Notes under the pieces: model-generated
Seen by the model: the letters and a program-made list of their open reading frames with translations, nothing else
The model's database searches: none
Told to the model about the DNA's origin: nothing
Assembly (NCBI GenBank): GCA_963834515.1
Contig: CAWICB010000007.1
Span: forward strand, 1,736,001 to 1,800,000
Length of the DNA stretch: 64,000 bases
From: RYN-230 sp963834515
Lineage (GTDB): Bacteria; Actinomycetota; Actinomycetes; Streptosporangiales; Streptosporangiaceae
Direction: 5' to 3'
Shown here: positions 43,474 to 52,583 of the stretch, piece after piece
How positions within the stretch are numbered: position 1 is the first letter of the stretch
Layout of the letters: each line of letters begins with the position of its first letter
Position numbers and translations under genes: made by a program

Positions 43474-43749
43474 GTGGACAATTCGAGCGATTTCTGGGCG
43501 GACGTAAGCATGGTCGTGGTCTCGCCGGTCGCTATCGCGGCGGGGCTGGCCAAGGGCACTTATGACGCCTCGACTGATAACGGCGGTTTCGCCGAGGGAT
43601 TCACGGCGGCCGCGACTCCGGTCATCAAGAAGGGCCGGGAATTTGGCTCGGAGCACGGGCCGGTCATCACCCGGGGCGTCGTGACCGGCGCCGCCGGGGC
43701 GCTCGGCGCCCGCATCGTGCAGGCCGGGCTGCGCCACCTGAGGCTCTGA
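43474..43749 (+). CDS. Hypothetical protein (91 aa)
   Basis: The protein starts VDNSSDFWADVSMVVVSPVA and is rich in Gly and Ala (GGFAEGFTAAATPVIKKG, RGVVTGAAGALGARIVQAGL). It may form amphipathic or weakly membrane-associated helices. AGGAGGA at 43460-43466 lies seven bases before the GTG at 43474, which fixes the start. No family is recognised. Confidence 0.55.
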   Translation: MDNSSDFWADVSMVVVSPVAIAAGLAKGTYDASTDNGGFAEGFTAAATPVIKKGREFGSEHGPVITRGVVTGAAGALGARIVQAGLRHLRL

Positions 43750-43999
43750 CCGCGCCGCCGGCCAGCGCGGCGGCGGTGTTCAGCCGCGCCGCGCGAGACC
43801 GGGCAGCCCACCACGACCGCGCCGCCCCGGCGGGGTGGGCCAGTTCCTCCCGCTGGCCGCCGCGGCCGCGCTGACCACCGCCACCGGGACACCAGCCGCC
43901 GGCTGATCCTGTGGGCACTCCTGTGGGCCGGTACGTGTGGTACGTCCGGGCCGCTCTGGCGACGGTGGAACTAGCCAGCTGACATGGGAGGCACCGGCG

Positions 44000-44218
44000 A
44001 TGAGTGAAACGCAGACTTGGCGAGTTCCCCGGGTGCGCGCGGCCCGCAAGCGGACAGCGACGGCGAGCCGCGGGGACGGCCGCCACCGGCGGACCGGGCT
44101 CCGGTTCTGGACCTTGCTGAACGCCCAGGCGCTGCTGAACGGTGCGGCCGGATCTCCGGGCAGCGCCGTCGCGGCCGAGGACGATCACCGGCGGCTGGCC
44201 GGGCCGCGGGCGAACTGA
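44000..44218 (+). CDS. Hypothetical basic protein (72 aa)
   Basis: The protein starts MSETQTWRVPRVRAARKRTA and stays basic to about residue 35, then has LRFWTLLNAQALLNGAAG. GGGAGG lies eight bases before ATG 44000. A stretch starting GGAACTAGCCA is found about 32 bp upstream, faintly like the conserved element. No family is recognised. Confidence 0.4.
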   Translation: MSETQTWRVPRVRAARKRTATASRGDGRHRRTGLRFWTLLNAQALLNGAAGSPGSAVAAEDDHRRLAGPRAN

Positions 44219-44242
44219 CGGCGCGGGCGGGCAGACGGCCGG

Positions 44243-46828
44243 TCACAGGCCGCGCTCGAGCAGCGTGTCCCGCACCCGCTGGGTGTCCGGGACCCCGAGG
44301 TCCTGATAGATCTCCAGGGCCTGCCGCAGGTGCGTGGCGGCGTCGCCCGGGTCCCGGTCCAGCACGCTGCGGCCGATCCCTTCCAGAGCCCGGGCTTCCT
44401 CGAGCCGGGTGCCGGCCGCCCGGGCGATGGCCAGTGCCTCACCGTACTGGCGCCGGGCCGCTTCGGTGGCCGCGGTGCGCAGCGACAGCTCGCCGAGGCT
44501 GATCAGCGCCATGGCCAGGTCGTGCCGCGAGCCGAGGTCGCGGCACAGCTCGACCGCCTGAGCCGCGCTGCGGGCGGCGGCCGGGTAGTCCCCGGTCAGC
44601 TGCTGCACCTGGCCCAGCCCGTCGAGGGCACGCGCCTGGCCGAGCCGGTCGCCGAGGGCACGGAACAACGCCAGGGACTGGCGGTCGTTGTCGGCGGCGG
44701 CCGGGTAGTCCCCGCTGAGCTGGTGCGCCCAGCCGAGTTCGGCGAGGACGTCGGCCTCATCGAACTTGGCGCCCACGCGGCGGAACAGCGCCAGGGCCCG
44801 CTCCAGGCTGGCCACCGACGCCGGGTAGTCCCCGGTCATCAGCTGCACCAGGCCCAGATCGGAGAGTGACACGGCCTCCGCGAGCGGGTCGCCGGCCTGG
44901 CGGGCCAGCGCCAGGGCCTGCCGGTGGCTGGCCGCGGCAGCCGGGTAGTCTCCCGTTTCCATCTGCGCCAGGCCCAGGTGATTGCGGGCGTAGACCTGGC
45001 CGGGAAGATCGCCGAGGTCGCGGAACAGCTCGATCGCCTCGGTCAGGCTGGCGGTGGCGGCGCGGTAGTCGCCGACCAGTTCCTGCAGCAGGCCCAGCTC
45101 GTCCAGCACGCCGGCCTGACCGAGGCGGTCACCGGCCTGGCGGGCGGCGGACAGGGCGGTCTGATACTGGCCCGCGGCCTGGGCCCAGTGGCCGCGGGCG
45201 CGCAGGAACCCGCCCATCGCGGTGGCGATCGCGATGGCGTGCCCAGGCATCGCCGTGGCCGCCGCGTACTCCACCGCCGCGTGCAGGTTGGCGCGCTCGG
45301 CTTCCAGCCAGGCCGCGGCCTGCTCCGGGCTGGCCACCGGTGGCGCGCTGGCCGGCGGTGGCCCGGGCGGTGGGCGGCGGCCGCCGACCGTGGTCCAGGT
45401 CGCGATGTGCCGGCCAGCGGCCGCGGCGACGTGCGCGTAATAGGACACCAGCCGGGCCACCGCGGTGGCCGCGGCCGCGGTATCCCCGGCCGCGGCCAGC
45501 CCGCGGGCGTAGTCGCGCAGCAGGTCGTGCAGCAAGTAGCGGCCGGCCGCGGGCTCGGTGAGCAGGTGGTGGTCATACAGCCCGTCGAGCTGGGCCCGGG
45601 CTTGGTCCAGGCTGGTGCCGTCGAGGGCAGCCGCGGCATAGGCGTCGAGGTCCGGGCCCGGGGCCAGGCCGAGCCGGCCGAACAGCCGCTGCTGGCCCGC
45701 GGTGAGGTCCTGGTGGGACAGGTCGAACGCGGCCGCTACCGACAGGTTCTCGGCCTGCATGACAGCCAGCCGGTCGCGGGCCGCCGCCAGGCCCGCGGCC
45801 AGCTCGGCCCCGGTCCGGGCCGGGTGATGCCGCAACTGGGTGGCCAGCATCCCGATGGCCAGCGGCAGGTACCCGCACAGCCGGGTTATCTGCTCGGCCG
45901 GCCCCGGCCCGGTGGCCCGGCCCGGCGGCGCAGCCGCATCCGGCGCGGCAGCCAGGCCCGGGCGGCCGGCCAGCCGGGCCAGCAGGGCCACCGCCTCGTC
46001 CGGTGACAGCGTGCCCAGGCTGATCACCGTGGCATCCTCCAGCGCGGTCAGCCGCCGGCGGCTGGTGACCAGGACCAGGCTGCCGGCCGTGCCGGGCAGC
46101 AGCGGCCGGACCTGTTCGTGCCCGGCCGCGTCATCCAGCACGAGCAGGATCCGCTGGCCCGCGATGTGGTCACGCCACCGGGCGGCGCGGGCCGTCAGCC
46201 CGGGCGGGATGTGCTGCTCGGCGACACCGGCCGTGAGCAGCAGGCTGGCCAGCGCGCCAGCCGGGGTGACCGGCCGCTGGCCTGGGGTGTGCGCGTGCAG
46301 CGGCAGGAAGAACTGGCCGCCCGGGAAGCTCCCGGCCAGCCGGTGCGCAGCGTGCACCACCAGGGACGTCTTGCCGATCCCGGCCATCCCGTCCACCACG
46401 CAGATTCGTGGCGCCCCGGATTCCGCCGCCGGGCCGGCCAGCGAGCCCAGCAGCTGGGCCAGTTCCGGCTCACGGCCGGTGAAGCTGCCGATGTCCCGGG
46501 GCAGGCTCCGGGTGGCGGTCACCACCGGCCCGCTGGCCACCCCGTCCGGGCGGGCCGCCAGCACGTCCGCGGCCGGCGCCCGCCCCCGGGCCGCCGCCAC
46601 GAATAGCACCCGGACCGGCCCGGACAGGCCGAGCGCGTCAGCCAGCAGCACCGCGGTGTCCTTGCGCGCGGTGCGGTTGATGCCCCGCTCCAGGTCACTG
46701 ACTGACCGGGGGCTCAGGCCCGCGGCGTGGGCCTGTTCCTCCTGGGTCAGCCGGGCCCCGGTCCGGAACTGCCGAAGCAACCCGGCGAAACTCAGCGCAG
46801 GTTCGGCCACCGTTCCATCGTCTCGCAT
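44243..46828 (-). CDS. XRE-NB-ARC-TPR regulator (AfsR-like STAND protein)
   Basis: This 861-aa protein has an N-terminal XRE HTH (residues about 14-67: LLRQFRTGARLTQEEQAHAA, LSPRSVSDLERGINRT) and an NB-ARC ATPase. Walker A is GMAGIGKT at residues 147-154 and Walker B is RILLVLDDAAG. A long C-terminal array of about 40-residue TPR repeats follows (e.g. DLGLVQLMTGDYPASVASLE). STAND proteins of this type switch between ADP and ATP states on ligand binding and often control secondary metabolism or morphology. ATG 46828 (MRDDGTVAEP) is used. The repeats are nearly regular at the DNA level (120-bp period). Confidence 0.9.
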   Translation of the reverse strand: MRDDGTVAEPALSFAGLLRQFRTGARLTQEEQAHAAGLSPRSVSDLERGINRTARKDTAVLLADALGLSGPVRVLFVAAARGRAPAADVLAARPDGVASGPVVTATRSLPRDIGSFTGREPELAQLLGSLAGPAAESGAPRICVVDGMAGIGKTSLVVHAAHRLAGSFPGGQFFLPLHAHTPGQRPVTPAGALASLLLTAGVAEQHIPPGLTARAARWRDHIAGQRILLVLDDAAGHEQVRPLLPGTAGSLVLVTSRRRLTALEDATVISLGTLSPDEAVALLARLAGRPGLAAAPDAAAPPGRATGPGPAEQITRLCGYLPLAIGMLATQLRHHPARTGAELAAGLAAARDRLAVMQAENLSVAAAFDLSHQDLTAGQQRLFGRLGLAPGPDLDAYAAAALDGTSLDQARAQLDGLYDHHLLTEPAAGRYLLHDLLRDYARGLAAAGDTAAAATAVARLVSYYAHVAAAAGRHIATWTTVGGRRPPPGPPPASAPPVASPEQAAAWLEAERANLHAAVEYAAATAMPGHAIAIATAMGGFLRARGHWAQAAGQYQTALSAARQAGDRLGQAGVLDELGLLQELVGDYRAATASLTEAIELFRDLGDLPGQVYARNHLGLAQMETGDYPAAAASHRQALALARQAGDPLAEAVSLSDLGLVQLMTGDYPASVASLERALALFRRVGAKFDEADVLAELGWAHQLSGDYPAAADNDRQSLALFRALGDRLGQARALDGLGQVQQLTGDYPAAARSAAQAVELCRDLGSRHDLAMALISLGELSLRTAATEAARRQYGEALAIARAAGTRLEEARALEGIGRSVLDRDPGDAATHLRQALEIYQDLGVPDTQRVRDTLLERGL

Positions 46829-46908
46829 CAGCCACCGTACCTGGGCCGGACGCAGCGGGCCGCCCAGCTGGTGGCTGGGCGGCCCGCTGCATACTGGCTG
46901 GCCCGCCG

Positions 46909-48519
46909 CTAGCGCAGCACGGGGACCATCCCGGTGATGGCACCCGCGGCGTTGCTGCTGGTCCCGGGGACCGGCCTGGGCAGCGGCTGGCACGTCTTGT
47001 CCCACGCCGCGTTGGGCTTGCGGGGCGGCAGGACGCCGTTGGCCAGGTAGTTGGCGATGGTGTTGTCCACGCACAGATCACCGGACAGCGAGTCAGCGTG
47101 CGTGGTGCCGCCCGGCTCGGCCAGCAGCACCGAGTGCGGGAACAGCTTGCGGACCTCGAGGCTGCCCTCGAACGGGGTGGCCGCATCCAGCGTCTCGTCG
47201 ATCAGCAGGGCACTGTGGATGCCGTTGCCGTTGATCTGCATCGGGGTCTGCCGGGAGGCCGGGGCCGGCCAGTGCAGGCACGGGGCGTTGAACCAGGCGT
47301 TGTCCCAGGTCTCGAACGGGGCGATCTTGTTGACCCGGTGGTTGTCCCGGCTCCACACCGCCCAGCTGGTCGGCCACTGCACGTCGGTGCACTGCACCGC
47401 GTTGTAGACGGCGAACTCGTTGTCGTTGCCCGGGGTGTCGGTGGCCTGGTACAGGCTCACCAGCGTCGCGCCGGCCTTCTTGCTGTGTGTGCTGGCCCAG
47501 TTCGCGAACGCGCTGCCGAGCTGCAGCCAGGTCTGCTCGTAGTACCCGGCCTCGAGGAAGATGTCCACCCACTCGTCCGGGCCGACCTGACCCTGAACCG
47601 GGTGCTTGGCCAGCCGGGCCTTCTCAGCGTAGAAGCGGTTCTGCACCGCTTGCTCGGTCCGGCCCAGGTGGTAGTACGAGTGGTACTTGGCCAGCCAGCC
47701 GAACCAGATCTTGATGTTCCGGTTGAACGCGATGTCCTGGTTCAGGTTGGCCTGGTACCACACGTTCCGCGGGTCCACATTGCTGTCCATGATCAGCCGC
47801 CGGACGTGGCGGGGGAACAGGGTCGAGTAGACCTGGCCCAGGTAGGTCCCGTAGGAGAACCCGTAGTAGGTGATCTGGCGCTGCCCCAGGGCGGCGCGGA
47901 TGCTGTCCATGTCCCGGGCCGCGTTGACCGTGGTCATGTTGCGCAGCAGCGCCGACTGCGCGGCGCTGTGCGTGGCGCACCGCTGATCGTACCGGGCGCT
48001 ACGGCGCAGCCAGTAGTTCAGGATCTGCTTGGTCACCGGGTTGTAGTTCTCCCGGTCGCCGCTGAAGTAGAACGGCGCACAGGTGAGCGCGGGCACGCTG
48101 GAGCCGACACCGCGCGGGTCGAACCCGATCCAGTCGTAGTCCGCCACCGCCGCCCGGTCCGCCTTCGAGCCCTCGGCCTTGAGCTGGTCGATCAGGAAGA
48201 CGTTCAGGTCAAGGCCGCTACCGCCCGGGCCACCGGGGTTGGTCAGGATGACGCCCTGGTAGTCCTTGGCGCTCGAGGTGTGCTTGATCCGCGAGACGGC
48301 GATGTGGATGGCCGGCCCGGCCGGGTCGCTGTAGTTGAGCGGGACGGCCAGCATGGCGCACTCCGCGCCGGCCTGGCGCAGGTCACTCTCGGCACACTTG
48401 CCCCACTTCAGGGCTTTGCTGGCGGCCGGCGCGGCGGTGCCTGCCACGGCAGGCACCGCGGTGGCCAGGCCACCGGCCAGCATGCTGGCAGCGGCCGCTA
48501 CGGCGAGCAGTCTCTTCAT
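46909..48519 (-). CDS. Secreted tripeptidyl-aminopeptidase-like alpha/beta hydrolase
   Basis: This 536-aa protein begins with a clear signal peptide (MKRLLAVAAAASMLAGGLAT, with a likely AVA-G type cleavage site). It has the alpha/beta hydrolase motifs ILTNPGGPGGSG, FDPRGVGSS, nucleophile Ser222 in GFSYGTYLGQV, Asp in IDETLDAATPFEG, and His in EPGGTTHADS. A C-terminal cap with paired cysteines fits the SlpD/SlpE-type tripeptidyl aminopeptidases of Streptomyces. It would cleave peptides outside the cell. GGAGGAG lies nine bases before the ATG. Confidence 0.85.
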   Translation of the reverse strand: MKRLLAVAAAASMLAGGLATAVPAVAGTAAPAASKALKWGKCAESDLRQAGAECAMLAVPLNYSDPAGPAIHIAVSRIKHTSSAKDYQGVILTNPGGPGGSGLDLNVFLIDQLKAEGSKADRAAVADYDWIGFDPRGVGSSVPALTCAPFYFSGDRENYNPVTKQILNYWLRRSARYDQRCATHSAAQSALLRNMTTVNAARDMDSIRAALGQRQITYYGFSYGTYLGQVYSTLFPRHVRRLIMDSNVDPRNVWYQANLNQDIAFNRNIKIWFGWLAKYHSYYHLGRTEQAVQNRFYAEKARLAKHPVQGQVGPDEWVDIFLEAGYYEQTWLQLGSAFANWASTHSKKAGATLVSLYQATDTPGNDNEFAVYNAVQCTDVQWPTSWAVWSRDNHRVNKIAPFETWDNAWFNAPCLHWPAPASRQTPMQINGNGIHSALLIDETLDAATPFEGSLEVRKLFPHSVLLAEPGGTTHADSLSGDLCVDNTIANYLANGVLPPRKPNAAWDKTCQPLPRPVPGTSSNAAGAITGMVPVLR

Positions 48520-48630
48520 TCCTGGGGCTCCTCCTGGCTTCCTGGCCAAACTCTTCAGTGCGCACATGGTGAACGGGCCCGATTCTCCGGTACAAAGCGT
48601 GGATAAACAGAAGATTCTCTGGCCCCGGCG

Positions 48631-49512
48631 TTACCCACTTGTTACTGGAAGCGGGTCCCAGCCCGGGTCAGCCGGCCCCCCGCTGAGGGTGGTGATCACG
48701 AGGTCGGCGACCGCGGCCATCCCGGCCGCGTTGGGGTGATACGGCGCGCCGCCGCGCAGCGAGAGGTGGAACCGCCGGGTCCACGGCTCCGCCGACCAGG
48801 CATGGTGCCCGGATGAGGCCGCCCCGGCAGCTACGAACTGCCAGCCGCTGGCCTGTGCCGCGGCCTGGGTCGTGCTGGCCAGCCGGGCGGCGATGGCCCG
48901 TCCCCACGCTGCGACCGGGGTGGGCGGTGGCCCGCTCCGGCCGACGCCTTCGGGCGGCAGGATGGTCAGGTAGGCCACGGCCAGCACCTGGCAGTCCGGG
49001 GCCCGGTCGCGCAGCCGCCGCCCGATCTCGGCCAGGTTGCGGGCCAGCTGGCCGAAGCGATCCTCGGTGGCCTGCGGGTCGGCGAACCCGGCCGCCCGGG
49101 CCTGGACCGACGGCACCGCCCGCAGCGGCCGGGGCAGGCTGGTCAGCACGAGCCGGGGCAGATAGCCGACGTCGTTGCCGCCGGCCGTGATCGTGACCAG
49201 CCGGGTGCCCTGGGTGACCGCGTCCAGCTGGGCGGGCTGGCCGGCCGCCGACCGGTCCAGGATGTCGCTGGTCGTCGCGCCGGAGTAGGTCACGTCCACC
49301 AGGTCCAGGCCGAGCGCCCGGGCGACCAGATGCGCATAATTGCCCGACGAGCGGCCCGCCCGGCGCGGGCTGCCGGGATCCCGGGGCGGGATGCCCGGGC
49401 CCGCGGCGAACGAGCTGCCCATGGCCACATAACGGCTACCCGCCGGAATCCGCATCCCGCTCTCCGTCCCACAGCCTGGCCAGCCCGCGCTGAATGACAG
49501 TGCCGGGTCCAT
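48631..49512 (-). CDS. SGNH/GDSL-family hydrolase
   Basis: This 293-aa protein has the SGNH blocks: VAMGSSFAAGPGI (nucleophile Ser), YSGATTSDILD (Gly), TITAGGNDVGYL (Asn), and GAPYHPNAAGMAAVADLV (His). It likely hydrolyses an ester on lipids or cell-wall polymers. No obvious signal peptide is present; the first 20 residues contain Cys and Pro but little hydrophobicity. ATG 49512 is used; the internal ATG at 49455 (MRIPAGSRYVAM) is an alternative. Confidence 0.8.
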   Translation of the reverse strand: MDPALSFSAGWPGCGTESGMRIPAGSRYVAMGSSFAAGPGIPPRDPGSPRRAGRSSGNYAHLVARALGLDLVDVTYSGATTSDILDRSAAGQPAQLDAVTQGTRLVTITAGGNDVGYLPRLVLTSLPRPLRAVPSVQARAAGFADPQATEDRFGQLARNLAEIGRRLRDRAPDCQVLAVAYLTILPPEGVGRSGPPPTPVAAWGRAIAARLASTTQAAAQASGWQFVAAGAASSGHHAWSAEPWTRRFHLSLRGGAPYHPNAAGMAAVADLVITTLSGGPADPGWDPLPVTSG

Positions 49513-49598
49513 GATCGCAGTCGCCCGCCCGGGCGTTAAGCAGCGTGGGCGCCCTGGGCAGCACGGCGTGTCATGATCGGGTGAGCGAAGGGGGTGCG

Positions 49599-51431
49599 GT
49601 GCAGTACGAGACGATGGCCGAGGCCTACCGCGACCTGGAGCAGGCCAGCGGCCGGCTGGCGCTGACCGCCCGGCTGGCCGGCCTGCTCGCGGCCACCCCG
49701 GACGGCCTGCTGCCCACGGTCTGCTACCTGTGCCAGGGCCTGATCGCGCCGGAGTTCGCGGGCATCGACCTCGGCCTGGCCGAGAAGCTCGCGGTCCGGG
49801 CCGTGGCCACGGCCACCGGCCGTACCGCCGCGGAAGTGGCCGGCCAGGTGCGGGAGACCGGCGACCTCGGCCAGGCCGCCGAACGGCTGCTGCTGGCCGG
49901 GACCGGGACCGGGACTGAGGCCGGGGCCGGGACCGGGACTGAGGCCGGGGCCGGGAGCGGGCCCGAGGCCGGGGCCGGGACCGGGACTGAGCGGGCGGGC
50001 GCCCTGACGGTCACTGAGGTGGTCGCCGCGCTGCACGAGATCGCCGCGGCCGAGGGGGCCGGCGCACAGGGCCGCAAACTGGACCTGCTCGGCGGGCTGC
50101 TCACCCGGGCCACCCCGGTGGAGGCTCGCTACCTGCTGCGCCTGGTCACCGGCGGGCTACGGCTGGGCATCGGCACACCCACCATCCTGGACGCGCTGGC
50201 CCAGGTGCACGCGGGCGGGAAGGCTGGCCGGCCAGTACTGGAACGCGCCTACAACATCTGCTGCGACCTGGGCCGGGTCGCCGCGGAACTGGTCGCGGGC
50301 GGGCTGCCCGCGGTAGAGCGGATCCAGGTCCGCCCGGGCAGTCCGGTCCGGGTCATGCTCGCGCAGCGGCTGTCTGACGCGGGCGAGATCCTGGCCAAAC
50401 TGGGCGGCGAATGCGCGGCCGAGTACAAGTACGACGGCGTCCGGGTCCAGGCGCACCGCACCGCGGACGGGGAGATCGAGCTGTACACCCGGCGGCTGGA
50501 ACGGGTCAGTAGCCAGTTCCCAGACGTCGTCGAGCTGCTCCGCGCCGGGCTGCGGCCGGGCGAGGCGATCCTGGAGGGCGAGGTGGTGGCCTACGACGCC
50601 GCCGCGGGCGAGCTGCGCCCGTTCCAGGAGGTCATGTTCCGCCGGCGCAAGTACGGCATCAGCGAGGCCGTGCGCGATGTGCCGGTCGGCCTGTTCTGCT
50701 TCGAGCTGCTGTACGCCGACGGCGAGGACCTCACCCAGCTGCCCTATCCGGAGCGCCGGGCCCGGCTGGCTTCAGCCATCACGCCAGCCGCCCAGCTGCG
50801 GCTGACCACGGCCACCCAGGTGGCCACGCCGGCCGAGCTGGACGCCGCGTTCGAGCAGGCCGTGACCGAGGGTTGCGAAGGGCTGGTGTGCAAGTCGGTC
50901 AGCCCGGCGGCCAGCTACCGGGCGGGCGCCCGCGGCTGGCTGTGGATCAAGCTGAAGCGGGACTACCGCACCGAGCTGTCCGACACTGTGGACCTGGTGG
51001 TGGTCGGCGCGTTCGCCGGGCGGGGCCGCCGCCGCGGCGGGTACGGCGCGCTGCTGCTGGCCGCCTACGACCCGGACGCCGGCGTGTTCGCCGCGGTGTC
51101 CAAGTGCGGCACCGGGTTCTCCGACGCCGACCTGGCCGCGCTGCCGGAGCGGCTGGCGCCGCTGGCCCGGGCCGGCCTGGCCCGGGTGGACGCCCGGCAG
51201 CAGCCTGACGTGTGGTTCGAGCCCGGGCTGGTGCTGGAGATCCTGAGCGCCGAGCTGACCCTGTCCCCCAACTACCGGGCCGGCTGGGGGCAGATCCACC
51301 AGGACGCCGGGCTGGCCATGCGGTTCCCGCGGTTCACCGGCCGGTGGCGCGACGACAAGGCCGCCACCGATGCCACCACCACCGGCGAACTGGTCAGCGT
51401 GTACCGCGCCGCGCAACGGGCACCCCGCTGA
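49599..51431 (+). CDS. ATP-dependent DNA ligase (LigB-type)
   Basis: This protein of about 610 residues has the three-part layout of archaeal-like bacterial ligases. An N-terminal helical DNA-binding domain (residues 1-215) precedes the nucleotidyltransferase domain, whose catalytic Lys277 lies in AEYKYDGVRVQAHR, with EGEVVAYD and CEGLVCKSV further on. An OB domain follows (WLWIKLKRDY, LVVVGAFAGRGRRRGGYG). Between residues about 103 and 131 a tandem repeat encodes (GTGTEAGA)n, making a flexible linker inside the DNA-binding domain. GTG 49599 has GGGGG upstream; ATG 49614 is an alternative. Confidence 0.88.
   Translation: MQYETMAEAYRDLEQASGRLALTARLAGLLAATPDGLLPTVCYLCQGLIAPEFAGIDLGLAEKLAVRAVATATGRTAAEVAGQVRETGDLGQAAERLLLAGTGTGTEAGAGTGTEAGAGSGPEAGAGTGTERAGALTVTEVVAALHEIAAAEGAGAQGRKLDLLGGLLTRATPVEARYLLRLVTGGLRLGIGTPTILDALAQVHAGGKAGRPVLERAYNICCDLGRVAAELVAGGLPAVERIQVRPGSPVRVMLAQRLSDAGEILAKLGGECAAEYKYDGVRVQAHRTADGEIELYTRRLERVSSQFPDVVELLRAGLRPGEAILEGEVVAYDAAAGELRPFQEVMFRRRKYGISEAVRDVPVGLFCFELLYADGEDLTQLPYPERRARLASAITPAAQLRLTTATQVATPAELDAAFEQAVTEGCEGLVCKSVSPAASYRAGARGWLWIKLKRDYRTELSDTVDLVVVGAFAGRGRRRGGYGALLLAAYDPDAGVFAAVSKCGTGFSDADLAALPERLAPLARAGLARVDARQQPDVWFEPGLVLEILSAELTLSPNYRAGWGQIHQDAGLAMRFPRFTGRWRDDKAATDATTTGELVSVYRAAQRAPR
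49907..49991 (+). repeat. 24-bp tandem repeat inside the ligase gene
   Basis: The unit GACCGGGACTGAGGCCGGGG plus CCGG is repeated three and a half times (49907-49930, 49931-49954, a variant at 49955-49978, and a partial at 49979). The 24-bp period keeps the reading frame, so copy-number change would only lengthen or shorten the linker by eight residues. Confidence 0.85.
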
Positions 51432-51475
51432 GCGTGCCCGCGACGGATGATGATGCCCCCGCAACCGTCGCCCCG

Positions 51476-51531
51476 GTTTGTGATGTTGACTTGGCCGACA
51501 CGGGGATGTCGGCCAAGTCAACATCACAAAC
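51476..51531. repeat. Perfect 25-bp inverted repeat
   Basis: The arms 51476-51500 and 51507-51531 are perfect complements with a 6-base loop (CGGGGA). The arm begins GTTTGTGATGTTGACTTGG. It follows the ligase gene, so it could work as a strong terminator. It shares a TTTGTG core with the palindrome at 2706-2751, which is not in a terminator position. Confidence 0.85.
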
Positions 51532-51574
51532 GGTGTAAGCCCGGAATGTCACAGGGTGGTGGCAGCCTACTCAC

Positions 51575-52537
51575 GTGGGAAGCTTGCCGGGCTCCGATCA
51601 GACTGCACTGCGCCGGTTGCTGCAGAAGCAGGACCATGTTCTGTCCCGCGCTGAGGCGCTCGGGTGCGGGTTGACGGACCGTCAGCTGCGGTACCGCATC
51701 CGTCCAGCGGGGCCATGGCAGCGGTTGCTGCCTGGGGTGTACCTAACCGTGACCGGAACCCCCACCCGGCGGCAGCGGGAGATCGCCGCGCTGCGCTATG
51801 CCGGCCCGGGCAGCATTCTCACCGGCGTCGCTGCGTTACGCCTGCACGAGGTCAGGGCGCCGGACAGCGGCGTACTCACCGTGCTCATCCCGCGCGGCCG
51901 GGCCCGGGAAGACCGGTCGTTCGTCCGGGTGTGGCCGACGACGCGGATGCCGGGATACGTCTGCGTGGATGGGGCGGTGGAGTTCACTTTGGTCGCCCGC
52001 GGTATCGCGGACGCGGCCAGAGAGCTGCGCAGCTTCCGGGACTTCCGCGCGCTGGTGGCCAGCGTCGTGCAACAGCGTCAGTGCAAAGTGGACGTGCTGG
52101 CCCGGGAGTTAGCGGCCACGCCGATGCGGCACTCGGGCTGGCTGCGGCGAGCGCTGGCTGAAGTAGCGGACGGGGTGCGGTCAGTGGCCGAGGGCGATCT
52201 GCGGGACTTGATCATCCAGGCCGGGCTGCCCAAACCGATGTTCAACGCCCGTCTGCTGGCCAACCAGGTCTTCATCGCGGTGGCCGACGCGTGGTGGCTG
52301 CAATCCGGAGTAGCGGTGGAGGTGGATTCGCGGGAGTGGCATCTGTCGCCGGAGGACTGGGAACGCACCCTGGCACGGCACGCCCGGATGAGTGCCCACG
52401 GGATCATCGTGCTGCACTTCACCCCGCACCAGATCCGCACCCGGCCTGGCCAGGTAGTCAACGACATCACCGCCGCGCTACGTGCTGGGCAGCAGCGTCC
52501 AGCACTGACACTACGGGCGGTGCCGACGGCCGCCTGA
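51575..52537 (+). CDS. AbiEi-like N-domain with DUF559-type nuclease-like C-domain
   Basis: This 320-aa protein has an N-terminal winged-helix region typical of AbiEi-like proteins (HVLSRAEALGCGLTDRQLRY, WQRLLPGVYLTVTG). Its C-terminal part resembles DUF559, a Vsr/restriction-nuclease-like fold (VFIAVADAWWLQSGVAVEVD, SREWHLSPEDWERTLARHAR, GIIVLHFTPHQIRT). Such proteins are very common in actinomycetes, and a link to toxin-antitoxin function is unproven. The GTG at 51575 has no clear ribosome binding site. No cognate toxin gene is adjacent. Confidence 0.7.
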   Translation: MGSLPGSDQTALRRLLQKQDHVLSRAEALGCGLTDRQLRYRIRPAGPWQRLLPGVYLTVTGTPTRRQREIAALRYAGPGSILTGVAALRLHEVRAPDSGVLTVLIPRGRAREDRSFVRVWPTTRMPGYVCVDGAVEFTLVARGIADAARELRSFRDFRALVASVVQQRQCKVDVLARELAATPMRHSGWLRRALAEVADGVRSVAEGDLRDLIIQAGLPKPMFNARLLANQVFIAVADAWWLQSGVAVEVDSREWHLSPEDWERTLARHARMSAHGIIVLHFTPHQIRTRPGQVVNDITAALRAGQQRPALTLRAVPTAA

Positions 52538-52583
52538 TCTACCGGCTTGACTTGAAGTGAGCTTTAGGTTGCAAGTTGGGGAG

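Noticed and set aside
43968..43988. GGAACTAGCCA stretch as a fourth copy of the conserved element
   Set aside because: It lacks GGGGATATG at the right spacing and GAGGCTGA, so the match is probably chance.
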